NCBI RefSeq assembly: GCF_011299595.1
Contig: NZ_CP049867.1
Location: 1,364,001 to 1,428,000 of the forward strand
Direction of reading: 5' to 3'
Origin: Nocardioides sp. HDW12B
GTDB taxonomy: Bacteria > Actinomycetota > Actinomycetes > Propionibacteriales > Nocardioidaceae
Length of the DNA: 64,000 nt
Each line of letters begins with the position of its first letter. The first letter of the stretch is position 1. The position numbers and the translations under genes were made by a program. Shown here piece by piece: positions 34,627 to 44,039 of the stretch. The notes beneath the pieces are model-generated. The model had not been told where the DNA came from. It made no database searches and worked only from the letters and a program-made list of their open reading frames with translations.

Positions 34627-36372
34627 TCAGTGGCCGGGGCGGAGGGGCTCGTCGGCCGGGCCGACCGAGCGGCCGTCGTACTGGTGACCGTCCGCGGCGT
34701 GGCCGGCGAGGGCCGCCTGCCGCTCCGCCTCGAGCTCGTGGTCGGCGTGGTGGTGCGCCGCCTCGAGCTCTTCGCGGGTCGGCACGGCGACGTTGTCGGC
34801 GAACCACAGCTTCGACAACCGCGACCGCAGCTGCATGACCTTGAGCTGGCGGGCCTTGACGCCGTTGGCGTCGGTCTCCGACGGCGCGTGGTAGACCTCG
34901 TCGCGGTGCCCCGCGGTGAGGGTGTACGCCGACTCCACCGAGATGGGCAGGTGCCGCTCGGAGTAGCCGCCCTCGGGGGAGCGCATGATCACGCCGGTCT
35001 CGTAGCCGTGCAGGAGCTTCTCCGCGTCCTGGCGCTGGAGCGAGATGCACCAGCGTCGGACCAGGATGAACGCCAGCGGCGGCAGGATGAACACCGCACC
35101 ACGCATGAAGTACGTGATCGTGTTCAGGTCGAGACTGAACAGGTTGGCCAGGATGTCGTTGCCGCCGGCGGCCCAGAGCAGGCCGTAGAGCGTCATCATC
35201 GCGACCAGGAACGCCGTCCGGTTCGGGGCGTTGCGCGGGCGCTGCAGCAGGTGGTGCTCCCGCTTGTCGCCGGTGATCCACGCCTCGATGAACGGGTAGG
35301 CCATCATCGCGCCGAGGATCACGAACGGCATGATCTGCCCCGGGATCATGACGTTCCAGCTGATGGTGACGCCGAAGATCGAGGTCTCCCAGCCCGGGAA
35401 GATGCGGAGCAGTCCCTCGGCCAGACCCATGTACCAGTCCGGTTGGGAACCTGCCGTGACCTCGGCCGGGTTGTAGGGGCCGTACTTCCACACCGGGTTG
35501 ATCGACAGCAGGCCACCCATGAGGGCGGTGACGCCGAAGACGATGAAGAAGAAGCCACCCGCCTTGGCGGCGTAGATCGGCATCATCGGGTAGCCGACGA
35601 CGTTCTTCTCGGTGCGGCCGGGCCCGGGCCACTGGGTGTGCTTCTGGAAGACCAGCAGCATCATGTGGGCACCGATGAGCCCCAGCAACAGTCCGGGTAT
35701 CAGCAGCACGTGGGCGATGTAGAGGCGTGGAATGATCACCTCTCCTGGGAACTCGCCGCCGAACATGAAGAACGACATGTAGGTGCCGACCACCGGTGTG
35801 GCCTTCACCAGGCCGTCCGCGATGCGGAGACCGGTGCCCGAGAGCAGGTCGTCGGGAAGCGAGTAGCCGGCGAAGCCCTCGAGGATGCCGAGGAGCAGCA
35901 GCACGCCGCCGATCATCCAGTTCAGCTCACGCGGCTTGCGGAACGCGCCGGTGACGAAGACGCGGATGAGGTGGACGAACATCGCGGCCACGAAGAGCAT
36001 GGCGGCCCAGTGGTGCATCTGCCGCATGAGCAGACCGCCGCGGACGTCGAAGGAGATGTGCAGCGTCGACTCGTAGGCCTCCGACATCTCCAGGCCGCGG
36101 TAGGGCTGGTACGAGCCGTCGTAGATGACCTCGCCCATGCTGGGCTTGTACCAGAGCGTGAGGAACACGCCGGTCAGCAGCAGGACCACGAAGCTCCACA
36201 GCGCAATCTCGCCGAGCATGAAGGACCAGTGGTCGGGGAAGACCTTGCGCAGCTGCTTCTTGCTCAGCCCGGCCATGCCGGTGCGCTCGTCGGCCCAGTT
36301 GGCGACGGCACCGGCCGGGTTCTTCTTGGCCGGCTTGCGCGGTGACTTGGCGGCAGTGGTGCTCGTGCTCAT
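34627..36372 (-). CDS. qcrB: cytochrome bc1 complex cytochrome b subunit
   Basis: A 581-residue membrane subunit of the cytochrome bcc complex that oxidises menaquinol. It has the N-terminal four-helix haem-binding core (MHHWAAMLFVAAMFVHLIRVFVTGAF with histidines; RLYIAHVLLIPGLLLGLIGAH with the second pair), and the Qo-site motif PDWYMG, the actinobacterial form of PEWY. A long polar C-terminal extension (about 130 residues, His-rich at the end) is typical of actinobacteria. It starts 3 bp after the qcrA stop and ends the operon. Confidence 0.97.
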   Translation of the reverse strand: MSTSTTAAKSPRKPAKKNPAGAVANWADERTGMAGLSKKQLRKVFPDHWSFMLGEIALWSFVVLLLTGVFLTLWYKPSMGEVIYDGSYQPYRGLEMSEAYESTLHISFDVRGGLLMRQMHHWAAMLFVAAMFVHLIRVFVTGAFRKPRELNWMIGGVLLLLGILEGFAGYSLPDDLLSGTGLRIADGLVKATPVVGTYMSFFMFGGEFPGEVIIPRLYIAHVLLIPGLLLGLIGAHMMLLVFQKHTQWPGPGRTEKNVVGYPMMPIYAAKAGGFFFIVFGVTALMGGLLSINPVWKYGPYNPAEVTAGSQPDWYMGLAEGLLRIFPGWETSIFGVTISWNVMIPGQIMPFVILGAMMAYPFIEAWITGDKREHHLLQRPRNAPNRTAFLVAMMTLYGLLWAAGGNDILANLFSLDLNTITYFMRGAVFILPPLAFILVRRWCISLQRQDAEKLLHGYETGVIMRSPEGGYSERHLPISVESAYTLTAGHRDEVYHAPSETDANGVKARQLKVMQLRSRLSKLWFADNVAVPTREELEAAHHHADHELEAERQAALAGHAADGHQYDGRSVGPADEPLRPGH

Positions 36373-36375
36373 GGA

Positions 36376-37449
36376 TCAGCCTCTTTCCCAGAAACTCGGG
36401 CCGACGGGCTCCAGGAAATCGCTGGTGGCGATCAGGTAACCCTCGGAGTCAACTGCCAGAGGCAGCTGGGGAAGGGCCCGCGCTGCGGGTCCGAAAATAA
36501 CCTTGCCATTGTCGGCCAAATCGAAGGTCGACTGGTGGCACGGGCAGAGCAGGTGGTGCGTCTGCTGCTCCCACAGGGAGATGGGGCAACCCACGTGGGT
36601 GCAGATCTTGGAGTAGGCCAGGATGCCGCCCACACCCCAGTCGGCCTTGTCCTCGTCGGGGGTGATGTCGTCGGGCTCCATGCGTACGACGATGATCGCC
36701 GCCTTGCCCTTCTCGACGAGCTGGTCGTGGCCCTCGATGGTCTCCTCGCCGTAGGGCTCGCCGTTGTAGAAGATCTCGGGCTCGGCGTTGATGAGCTGGC
36801 CGATCTCGACGTACTCGGGCTTGATCGGGGTGCCGGCGACGTCGTTGACGACGCGCATGCCCTCGGTCCAGACGGTCTTGTACCACCCCTTCGGCGGCAG
36901 CGGACCGAGGTCGCGCAACGCCACGATGGCGGGGAGCCCGAGGGCGCCGACGGCACCGAGGAGCGAGTTGCGGATCAGGGGACGTCGGGCGATGCCGGAG
37001 TCGTCGATGCCCTGCTGCAGGGCGCCGATGGCCTCCTCGCGGTCGGCGTCGGAGGAGCGGATCGCGTGGCGGTCCTCGGCGATCTCCTCGTCGTTCATCA
37101 GCTTGCGCGACCACTGGATGGCACCGATGCCGATGCAGAGCAGGGCCAGGCCCAGGGTGACGCCGAGGGCGACGTTGGAGGCGCCGAAGCCGAGGACGAC
37201 CGTGGGCTCGTCGCCGATCTCGAAGACGAAGTAGGCCACGCAGAACGCCAGCGACATCACGGTGGCGAAGCCGAAGAGGCCGGCGATCTGCCGCTCCGCG
37301 CGCTTCTCGGCCCGCGGGTCGACGTCGGTCGGCCGGGGGAGGTGCTCGGGCAGACCGGGGTCGGCGATGGGGCCGGTCTCGGCCCACGTGCGATCACGCT
37401 CGGCGGGCGTCTGCCCCGTGCCGTTGGTGGTGCGGTCGATCTCGGTCAC
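36376..37449 (-). CDS. qcrA: cytochrome bc1 complex Rieske iron-sulfur subunit
   Basis: 357 residues. Three transmembrane helices before the soluble domain, the actinobacterial arrangement, lie at about residues 57-80, 87-112 and 164-185. The [2Fe-2S] site is CTHVGC and CPCHQSTFD, with two Cys and two His ligands. It passes electrons from quinol to the dihaem cytochrome c QcrC. The GTG start overlaps the qcrC stop by four bases. The longer upstream open frame belongs to another reading frame of qcrC. Confidence 0.95.
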   Translation of the reverse strand: MTEIDRTTNGTGQTPAERDRTWAETGPIADPGLPEHLPRPTDVDPRAEKRAERQIAGLFGFATVMSLAFCVAYFVFEIGDEPTVVLGFGASNVALGVTLGLALLCIGIGAIQWSRKLMNDEEIAEDRHAIRSSDADREEAIGALQQGIDDSGIARRPLIRNSLLGAVGALGLPAIVALRDLGPLPPKGWYKTVWTEGMRVVNDVAGTPIKPEYVEIGQLINAEPEIFYNGEPYGEETIEGHDQLVEKGKAAIIVVRMEPDDITPDEDKADWGVGGILAYSKICTHVGCPISLWEQQTHHLLCPCHQSTFDLADNGKVIFGPAARALPQLPLAVDSEGYLIATSDFLEPVGPSFWERG

Positions 37450-38300
37450 GCCTGTGCCCCCTTCCGGGAGGTTCGTGCGGTGTGGGAGGCGATCCAGATC
37501 GCGAAGCCCACGAGGGAGCCGATGCCGACGACCCAGGCGAACATGCCCTCGCTGACGGGGCCGAGGGCACCCATGCCGGAGCCGCCGTAGTTCGGGGCCT
37601 CCTCGATGCTCTGCAGGTAGGCGATGATGTCGCGCTTCTGCTCGGGCTCCAGGACCTCGTCGGAGAACACCGGCATCTGCTGCGGGCCGGTGATCAGGGC
37701 CTCGTAGATGTGGACGGGCTCGACGCCGACCAGGGTGGGTGCGTACTTGCCGCCCGGCAGCGCGCCGCCGGTGCCGGCGAAGTTGTGGCACGCCGTGCAG
37801 TTGGTGCGGAAGAACTCGCCACCGCGGACGATGGCCTCCTCGCGCTCGTCCTCGGGGATGGTGTCCGGGTCGTACATCTCCGCGTCGGGGATGGCCGGTC
37901 CGGGGCCGAGGCTGGCGACGTACGCCGCGAGCGCTGCGGTCTCCTCCTCGGTGTACACGGGCGCCTTGTCGGGTGCCTGCGCGCCGGGGGCGGCCATGGG
38001 CATGCGACCGGTGCCGACCTGGAAGTCGACGGCGGCGGCGCCGACGCCGACCAGCGAGGGGCCGTACTGGCCGCTCTCGGTGGTGATGCCCTCGCCGTTC
38101 TTGCCGTGGCACGACGAGCAGCCGACCAGGAACAGCTCGCGGCCCTGGGACACCTGGTCCTCGGTGGCCGCATCCTCGGCTGAGGCCGGAGCGAAGGCGG
38201 AGTAGAACCCGCCCGTCATGAGCAGGGCGAGGAGCAGCACCACGGGCCCGGCGATTCGGCTGCGCCGGCCGGCGGAAAGTCGAGCACTCAGGATTCGCAC
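37446..38300 (-). CDS. qcrC: cytochrome bc1 complex dihaem cytochrome c subunit
   Basis: 284 residues. An N-terminal signal/anchor at about 18-40 ends near ASAEDA. Two haem c motifs are present, CSSCH at residues 61-65 and CTACH at 168-172, each followed by a Met-containing stretch for axial ligation. One C-terminal transmembrane helix (about 250-272) holds the protein in the membrane. Two haems let QcrC deliver electrons straight to CtaC without a soluble cytochrome c, the hallmark of actinobacterial supercomplexes. GTG start. Confidence 0.96.
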   Translation of the reverse strand: MRILSARLSAGRRSRIAGPVVLLLALLMTGGFYSAFAPASAEDAATEDQVSQGRELFLVGCSSCHGKNGEGITTESGQYGPSLVGVGAAAVDFQVGTGRMPMAAPGAQAPDKAPVYTEEETAALAAYVASLGPGPAIPDAEMYDPDTIPEDEREEAIVRGGEFFRTNCTACHNFAGTGGALPGGKYAPTLVGVEPVHIYEALITGPQQMPVFSDEVLEPEQKRDIIAYLQSIEEAPNYGGSGMGALGPVSEGMFAWVVGIGSLVGFAIWIASHTARTSRKGAQA

Positions 38301-38358
38301 TTGGTTGTCCTCGTTGTCCCTCTACTCAGTGTTCGTGCGGTCGGGCGGTGCGGATGGC

Positions 38359-39009
38359 TCATTGCAGGACGTAGATCGTGAAGAACAGCGCGATCCACAC
38401 CACGTCCACGAAGTGCCAGTAGTACGACACGACGATCGAGGTGACCGCCTGCTCGTGGGTGAACTTTCGCGCCAGGTAGGTGCGGCCCAGCACGAAGAGG
38501 AAGGCGATGAGCCCGCCGGTGACGTGGAGACCGTGGAAGCCGGTGGCGAGGTAGAACGCCGAGCCGTAGGCCGACGACGAGAGCGTCAGTCCCTCGTGGA
38601 CGAGCTCGGTGTACTCCAGCGCCTGGCCACCGATGAAGACGGCACCCATGACGTAGGTCAGGATGAACCACTCGCGCAGGCCCCAGCCGCGGACGTTGAA
38701 CACCTTGCCTGTCCGGCCGACCTGACCGCGCTCCGCGGCGAACACGCCGAGCTGGCAGGTCACCGACGACAGCACCAGGATCACGGTGTTCGTCGTGGAG
38801 AACGGGATGTTGAGCAGCTCGGTCTCCTGCGCCCACAGCTCGGGGCTCACCGCACGGATCGTGAAGTAGGCCGCGAAGAGTGCGGCGAAGAACATCAGCT
38901 CCGAGGAGAGCCACACGATCGTGCCGACGCTGACCATGCTCGGTCGGTCGTGATGCCCGTGGAGCCGGGACGCGGGGATGACTGCAGTCGATGTCGCCAC
39001 GAGCGCCAT
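38359..39009 (-). CDS. ctaE: cytochrome c oxidase subunit III
   Basis: 216 residues with five transmembrane helices. [42 protein letters not shown] and the C-terminal [17 protein letters not shown] are subunit III signatures. The ATG at 39009 gives the canonical short N-terminus. It is the first gene of the operon ctaE-qcrC-qcrA-qcrB, 58 bp before qcrC. The other oxidase subunits are 10 kb away on the opposite strand. Confidence 0.95.
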   Translation of the reverse strand: MALVATSTAVIPASRLHGHHDRPSMVSVGTIVWLSSELMFFAALFAAYFTIRAVSPELWAQETELLNIPFSTTNTVILVLSSVTCQLGVFAAERGQVGRTGKVFNVRGWGLREWFILTYVMGAVFIGGQALEYTELVHEGLTLSSSAYGSAFYLATGFHGLHVTGGLIAFLFVLGRTYLARKFTHEQAVTSIVVSYYWHFVDVVWIALFFTIYVLQ

Positions 39010-39261
39010 TATGTCGTGAACCCTCGCCCATGGCACCCCGACCCCCGCGTGGGAGTGGTCATCTTCTTCACACCGTGACGTCGGCGCGGCAGGGGTGTCC
39101 GGATTGCCCGATACCTGGGCAGTGCTGTGGACAATTGCGCCAGACCTCTTTTCGGGCTTCCACACCCCGATCAGGTCGTACGGCGATGGGCCGCGCCCGG
39201 CGCGCCACCGCCGCGGCCGGGCCCGGGTCCCGGTCGGGGGCCCGACGAGTACCATCGTCGC

Positions 39262-39681
39262 GTGACCGACGCCCAGCAGCCGACCACGCCCCTGTCCGTC
39301 CTCGTCTACAGCGACGACAGCCACACGCGTGAGCAGGTCATGCTGGCCCTCGGGACGCGGCCGCACCCGGACCTCCCGTCGGTGGACTACATCGAGGTGG
39401 CGACCGAGCCGATGGTGATCCGGCACCTCGACACCGGCACGATCGACCTGGCCATCCTCGACGGTGAGGCCGCACCGGTGGGCGGCCTGGGCATCGCCCG
39501 CCAGCTCAAGGACGAGATCTTCAACTGCCCCCCGGTCCTGGTCCTGACCGGTCGCCCGGAGGACGCGTGGCTGGCCACCTGGTCGCGAGCCGAGGCCGCC
39601 GTACCCCACCCGCTGGACCCGCTGCTGCTGGCCGAGACCGTGATCCGGCTGCTGCGCGAGCGCGTCCCGGCCACCCGCTGA
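39262..39681 (+). CDS. receiver-like (response-regulator fold) protein
   Basis: 139 residues shaped like a stand-alone receiver domain: [20 protein letters not shown] at the start, [24 protein letters not shown] with an Asp at the phospho-acceptor position, [19 protein letters not shown] and [19 protein letters not shown]. The usual Lys near the end of strand five is replaced by a His-Pro context, so phosphorylation may be atypical. No output domain is present. The GTG start lies 7 bp upstream of trpD when measured stop to start, so they are likely co-transcribed. Confidence 0.75.
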   Translation: MTDAQQPTTPLSVLVYSDDSHTREQVMLALGTRPHPDLPSVDYIEVATEPMVIRHLDTGTIDLAILDGEAAPVGGLGIARQLKDEIFNCPPVLVLTGRPEDAWLATWSRAEAAVPHPLDPLLLAETVIRLLRERVPATR

Positions 39682-39688
39682 GCACCCG

Positions 39689-40717
39689 GTGACCCCCACC
39701 TGGCCCGAGGTGCTCTCGGCTCTGACGGCACGAGCGGACCTCTCCGGCACGCAGGCCACGTGGGCCATGGAGGAGATCCTGGCCGGTGCGGCCAGCCCGT
39801 CGCAGATCGCGGGCTTCGCCGTCGCGCTGCGGTCCAAGGGCGAGACCGTCGAGGAGCTCGGCGGCCTCGTCGAGGCGATGTTCGCCCACGCCCGCCCGCT
39901 CGACCTCCCGGGCCGCTGGCTGGACGTCGTCGGCACCGGGGGAGACCGCTCGATGTCGGTCAACATCTCCACGATGGCGGCCATCGTGGCCGCGGCCGCC
40001 GGCGCGCCCGTGGTCAAGCACGGGAACCGGTCGGCGTCGTCGAAGGCCGGCACCGCCGACGTGCTCGAGGAGCTGGGCGTCCGGCTCGACCTGGCTCCCG
40101 AGGACGTCGCGCGGGTCGCCCACGAGGTCGGCATCACGTTCTGCTTCGCTCCTGCCTTCCACCCGGCGCTGCGTCACGCGGCGGTGCCGCGACGTGAGCT
40201 CGGGATCGCGACCACCTTCAACGTGCTGGGCCCGCTGGCCAACCCGGCCCGTCCCGCCGCGCAGGCGATCGGCTGCGCCGACGTCCGGATGGCGCCCCTG
40301 ATGGCGGGGGTCTTCGCCCGCCGCGGCGTCGACGCCTGGGTCTTCCGGGGCGAGGACGGCCTCGACGAGCTCACGACCACCGGCGCCTCGCGGGTGTGGG
40401 CGGTCCGCGGCGGAGCCGTCACGGAGGCGCGGGTGACGCCCGGCGACGTGGGACTCGAGCAGAGCTCCCCGGAGTCCCTGCGCGGCGGCGACGTGACCCA
40501 CAACGCCCAGGTCGTGCGCGACCTGCTGGCGGGGCGTCCCGGACCGGTCCGCGACGCGGTGGTGCTCAACGCCGCGGCCGGCGTCGCGGTGCACGCCGCG
40601 GGTGACGGCGAGGTCGTCGAGCAGCTGCGCGCCGCGAGGTCGCAGGTCGAGACCGCCATCGACAGCGGCCAGGCCGCCGGCCTCCTGGAGCGGTGGGTCG
40701 CCGCGACTCGCGCCTGA
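39689..40717 (+). CDS. trpD: anthranilate phosphoribosyltransferase
   Basis: A 342-residue enzyme of tryptophan synthesis joining anthranilate and PRPP. The PRPP loop [15 protein letters not shown] is at about residues 87-101, then [21 protein letters not shown] and the anthranilate-site region [20 protein letters not shown]. Length is standard. No other trp gene is nearby, as in mycobacteria, where trpD also lies beside ctaE. A short inverted repeat (ctgacc/ggtcag, 40714-40730) covers its stop. GTG start. Confidence 0.95.
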   Translation: MTPTWPEVLSALTARADLSGTQATWAMEEILAGAASPSQIAGFAVALRSKGETVEELGGLVEAMFAHARPLDLPGRWLDVVGTGGDRSMSVNISTMAAIVAAAAGAPVVKHGNRSASSKAGTADVLEELGVRLDLAPEDVARVAHEVGITFCFAPAFHPALRHAAVPRRELGIATTFNVLGPLANPARPAAQAIGCADVRMAPLMAGVFARRGVDAWVFRGEDGLDELTTTGASRVWAVRGGAVTEARVTPGDVGLEQSSPESLRGGDVTHNAQVVRDLLAGRPGPVRDAVVLNAAAGVAVHAAGDGEVVEQLRAARSQVETAIDSGQAAGLLERWVAATRA

Positions 40718-40726
40718 CCCGCCAGG

Positions 40727-41344
40727 TCAGTCGAGCTCGAGCACGTACGACGTACCGTCGCGGCGGAAGCCGAGGCGGTCGTAGTAGGGCGCGACCATCC
40801 CGGCCGGGGTGACGATGCGGCGGAAGCCGGCCTCGCGGAGCACGGTGCTGCGCCGCCACACGAACTCGCCGGGGGAGAAGTCGCGGTAGCGACGTGTCAC
40901 GAAGTCGAGCAGCACGTGCGCGGTGCCCTCGCCGTCGTCGTGCACCAGCACCACGCCGACCGTCTCGTCGCCGTGGAGCACGAGGAAGGCGCGCCGACCC
41001 GCGGCCGACCCGTCCCAGACGAAGTCGGGCTGGAAGGTGAGGATCTCCTCGCTGTGCTGGCGCAGGGTGTAGCGGAGGTACTCGTCCTCGGGACCGACCT
41101 CGATGACCGAGAAGGCCGCGGTGTCGTGGCGCTGTCGCAGCAGCGTGACGAGGTAGTAGGCGTTGATGAGGGCGAGCACGCCGTTCATCGCGACCATCGA
41201 CCACACCTCGATGAGGGCGTTGAAGCCGGTGAGGACGAGCGAGGCCACGAGGTTGAGGAGCCGGAAGCGGATCACCCGCGCCTGCAGCAACGAGACGACC
41301 AGCAGCACCGACCCGGCCCAGCCGAGCGCGTCGAGCCAGCTCAT
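40727..41344 (-). CDS. YgjV-like membrane domain fused to GNAT-like acetyltransferase domain
   Basis: 205 residues. The N-terminal 75 residues form three hydrophobic helices (LDALGWAGSVLLVVSLLQARVIRFRLLNL-type), similar to YgjV inner-membrane proteins. The C-terminal half has GNAT features: RRAFLVLHGDETVGVVLVHDDGEGTAHVLLDFVTRRYRD and a terminal FRRIVTPAGMVAPYYDRLGFRRDGTSYVLEL. No substrate is suggested. ATG at 41344 is chosen over a GTG nine bases upstream. It converges with trpD. Confidence 0.7.
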   Translation of the reverse strand: MSWLDALGWAGSVLLVVSLLQARVIRFRLLNLVASLVLTGFNALIEVWSMVAMNGVLALINAYYLVTLLRQRHDTAAFSVIEVGPEDEYLRYTLRQHSEEILTFQPDFVWDGSAAGRRAFLVLHGDETVGVVLVHDDGEGTAHVLLDFVTRRYRDFSPGEFVWRRSTVLREAGFRRIVTPAGMVAPYYDRLGFRRDGTSYVLELD

Positions 41345-41395
41345 GGGCGTCACCCTAGCGGTCCGCGGGGCTGCCGGCCTCGCGCGCGACCCTGC

Positions 41396-42385
41396 TCAGA
41401 GGGGCACGGTGGTCCCGGAGCGGGCCGAGGCCAGCAGCGCCTCGGCCACCTCCACGACCCGGGTCGCCTCGGCGAGGCCCACCACGTGGTCGTGGAGCCC
41501 GAGGACGGCGTCGCGGAAGCAGGTCAGCTCCACGGCCAGCGGCTCCGGCTTCGCGATCGCGTAACGGATCACGTCGCCCTGCACGACCCCCTTGAACGAC
41601 CGCAGCGTCTCCCACTCCACGGGGGCGACGCCGTTGGCGTAGAAGGTCAGGTCCATCGCCACCGTGTCGGCGACGAGGCTGCCGCGCTCGCCCGTGACGA
41701 CCGTGATCCGCTCCTTGAGCGGCGACAGCCAGTTGACGACGTGGTTGGCCACGATGCCGTTGTCGAGCATGGCGACGGCCGTGACGAGGTCCTCGTGGAC
41801 GCGCCCGGAGCGGTGCGCGGTGTGCGCGCTCACCGAGCGGTACGCCGATCGCGTCACCCACGCGGTGAGGTCGATGTCGTGGGTGGCGAGGTCGAGAGCG
41901 ACCCCGACGTCACCGATGCGGGCCGGGTAGGGCCCGGTGCGTCGGGTGGCCACCTGGTAGATCTCGCCGACCTGGCCGTCGTCGAGCCGTCGCCGCATCT
42001 CCTGCAGGGCCGGGTTGTAGCGCTCGATGTGGCCCACGCCGGCGACGAGCCCCGTCCCGGCGAAGGCCTCGACGAGGGAGCGGCCGTCGTCGGCTGAGCC
42101 GGCCACGGGCTTCTCGATGAGGGTGTGCACGCCGGCGGCCGCCAGCCGGCGTCCGAGGTCGAGGTGCGTCGAGGTGGGGGTGGCCACGACGGCGAGGTCG
42201 GGCTCCAGGGCCAGCAGGTCGTCGACGCCGTCCTGCAGGGGCAGGCCCGCGACGGCAGCGCTCTCCCGCGTGAGCGCGGGGTCGTGGACCCCGACCAGCT
42301 CGACGCCCTCGAGCGCACCGAGCGCGCGGGCGTGGTGGCGGCCCATCTGGCCGAGGCCGACCAGCACGGCGCGGAGCTCGCTCAT
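41396..42385 (-). CDS. Gfo/Idh/MocA sugar-nucleotide dehydrogenase, WlbA/WbpB-like
   Basis: 329 residues. Rossmann motif VGLGQMGRHHARAL at about 9-22, the catalytic EKPVA Lys, and GHIERYNPA, which matches the WlbA/WbpB-type UDP-GlcNAcA 3-dehydrogenases. Its ATG overlaps the stop of the aminotransferase gene, and an acetyltransferase precedes that. The three together equal the 3-oxidation, transamination and N-acetylation steps to UDP-2,3-diacetamido uronic acid in other bacteria. The first enzyme of that route, a UDP-GlcNAc 6-dehydrogenase, is not in the window, so the exact sugar is uncertain. Confidence 0.8.
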   Translation of the reverse strand: MSELRAVLVGLGQMGRHHARALGALEGVELVGVHDPALTRESAAVAGLPLQDGVDDLLALEPDLAVVATPTSTHLDLGRRLAAAGVHTLIEKPVAGSADDGRSLVEAFAGTGLVAGVGHIERYNPALQEMRRRLDDGQVGEIYQVATRRTGPYPARIGDVGVALDLATHDIDLTAWVTRSAYRSVSAHTAHRSGRVHEDLVTAVAMLDNGIVANHVVNWLSPLKERITVVTGERGSLVADTVAMDLTFYANGVAPVEWETLRSFKGVVQGDVIRYAIAKPEPLAVELTCFRDAVLGLHDHVVGLAEATRVVEVAEALLASARSGTTVPL

Positions 42386-43458
42386 CGGGGCACCTCCTCA
42401 CGGACCGCAGCGATCACGCGGGCCACGTCGTCGTCGGACAGGTAGGGGTGCATCGGCAGCGACAGCACCTCGGCGCAGGCGAGCTCGGTCGCGGGGAGGT
42501 CCACCTGCACGTCGTACGCCGGGAGACGGGGGACCGGGGTCGGGTAGAACACGTTGGTCTGGATGCCGCGCGCCAGCAGGCGCCGCTGCACCTCGTCGCG
42601 GTCGGCCAGCCGCAGCGTGAACTGGTGGTAGACGTGCTCGTTGCCCTCGGCGACGAACGGCAGGCGTAGTTCTGCGAGCCCTGCACGGTAGGCGTCAGCG
42701 ACTGCGCGTCGACGCGCGTTGAGCTCCGGGAGCCGCCGCAGCTGCACCCGCCCGATGGCCGCGGCGACGTCGGTCATCCGGTTGTTCAGGCCCACGAGCT
42801 CGTTGGCGTAGCGAGTCTCCATGCCTTGGTTGCGCAGCATCCGGGCACGGCGGGCGAGGTCGGCGTCGGCGAAGGTGATGAGTCCGCCCTCGCCGGTGGT
42901 GAGGTTCTTGGTGGCGTAGAAGCTGAACGCCGCGGCGTCGCCGAGGCTGCCGGCGCAACGGCCGCGGCTGTGTGCGGCGTGGGCCTGGGCGGCGTCCTCG
43001 AGCAGGAACAGCCCGTGACGCGTCGCGAGGGCCTGGAGCCCGTCCATGGCCGCCACCTGGCCGAAGAGATGGACGGGCACGATGCCGGCCGTGCGGGGGC
43101 CGATCGCGGCCGCCACCGACGACGGGTCGACGCAGAAGGTGTCGGGGTCGATGTCGGCGAACACAGGGGTGGCGCCCGTCAGCGCGACCGCGTTCGCCGT
43201 CGCGGCGAACGTGAAGGCCGGTACGACGACCTCGTCACCGGGGCCGATGCCCGCCGCGAGCAGCGCCACGTGCAGCGCGCTGGTCCCCGAGTTCACCGCC
43301 ACGGCGTGCTGCGCGCCGAAGGCGTCGGCGACCTCCTGCTCGAAGGCCGCCACCTCGGCGCCCTGGGTCAGGCGTCCGCTGGCGAGCACGGCCGCGGCTG
43401 CGGCCTGCTCCTCGGGTCCGAGGACCACGCGTACGGCGTCGACCGGCGGCCGGCTCAC
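42382..43458 (-). CDS. DegT/DnrJ/EryC1 sugar aminotransferase, WlbC/WbpE-like
   Basis: A 358-residue PLP enzyme. The PLP lysine is Lys184 in FYATKNLTTGEGG; NSGTSALHVALLAAG near the start binds phosphate, and the C-terminal TNVFYPTPVPRLPAY and LSLPMHPYLSDDDV are family features. It transaminates 3-keto sugar nucleotides. Four-base overlaps join it to the dehydrogenase gene downstream and the acyltransferase gene upstream, so all three are translated together. Confidence 0.88.
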   Translation of the reverse strand: MSRPPVDAVRVVLGPEEQAAAAAVLASGRLTQGAEVAAFEQEVADAFGAQHAVAVNSGTSALHVALLAAGIGPGDEVVVPAFTFAATANAVALTGATPVFADIDPDTFCVDPSSVAAAIGPRTAGIVPVHLFGQVAAMDGLQALATRHGLFLLEDAAQAHAAHSRGRCAGSLGDAAAFSFYATKNLTTGEGGLITFADADLARRARMLRNQGMETRYANELVGLNNRMTDVAAAIGRVQLRRLPELNARRRAVADAYRAGLAELRLPFVAEGNEHVYHQFTLRLADRDEVQRRLLARGIQTNVFYPTPVPRLPAYDVQVDLPATELACAEVLSLPMHPYLSDDDVARVIAAVREEVPR

Positions 43459-44039
43459 GACGTCTCCCGGAGCTGGTCGTCGACCTCGACGAAGCGCTGC
43501 CCGGTGACCGGGCAGGTCCAGGCCCCCTCACCGGCGGGGCTCAGGCGGTGTCCGCTCGGGCCGACCCAGCCGATCCGCCGGGCGGGGACACCGGCGACGA
43601 GGGCGAAGTCGGGCACGTCGCGGGTCACGACCGCCCCGGCGGCGACCATGGCCCACCGTCCGATGGTCACGGGCGCCACACAGACGGCCCGGGCACCGAC
43701 GGAGGCGCCACGACGTACGACGACGGCGACGGGGGTCCAGTCGGCGCCCGTCTTGACCTGGCCGTCGGGATCGACGGCGCGAGGGTGGAGGTCGTTGGTG
43801 AGCACGGCGGCCGGACCGATGAAGACGCCGTCCTCCAGGACGGCCGGGCGGTAGACGAGGGCACCCGCCTGCACCTTCACCCGGTCACCGAGCACGACGC
43901 CGGCGTCGATCGTGGCGCCGCGGCCGACCACGCACTCCTCGCCGATGCGCGCCCCGGCACCCACCTGCGCCAGACCCCACACCCGCGAGGTGGCGCCGAC
44001 GACGGCGTCGGGGGCGACGTCAGCTGTCTGCTCGAGCAT
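43455..44039 (-). CDS. left-handed beta-helix N-acetyltransferase, WlbB/WbpD-like
   Basis: 194 residues made mostly of hexapeptide repeats (VGATSRVWGLAQVGAGARIGEECVVGRGATI and onwards). TNDLHPRAVDPDG is the acceptor-loop region, and GWAMV.. then VAGVPARRIGWV ends the helix. It is followed by a short C-terminal piece with CPVTGQRF. This matches N-acetyltransferases of 3-amino sugar nucleotides. Start overlaps the end of the upstream membrane protein gene by 20 bp. Confidence 0.85.
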   Translation of the reverse strand: MLEQTADVAPDAVVGATSRVWGLAQVGAGARIGEECVVGRGATIDAGVVLGDRVKVQAGALVYRPAVLEDGVFIGPAAVLTNDLHPRAVDPDGQVKTGADWTPVAVVVRRGASVGARAVCVAPVTIGRWAMVAAGAVVTRDVPDFALVAGVPARRIGWVGPSGHRLSPAGEGAWTCPVTGQRFVEVDDQLRETS

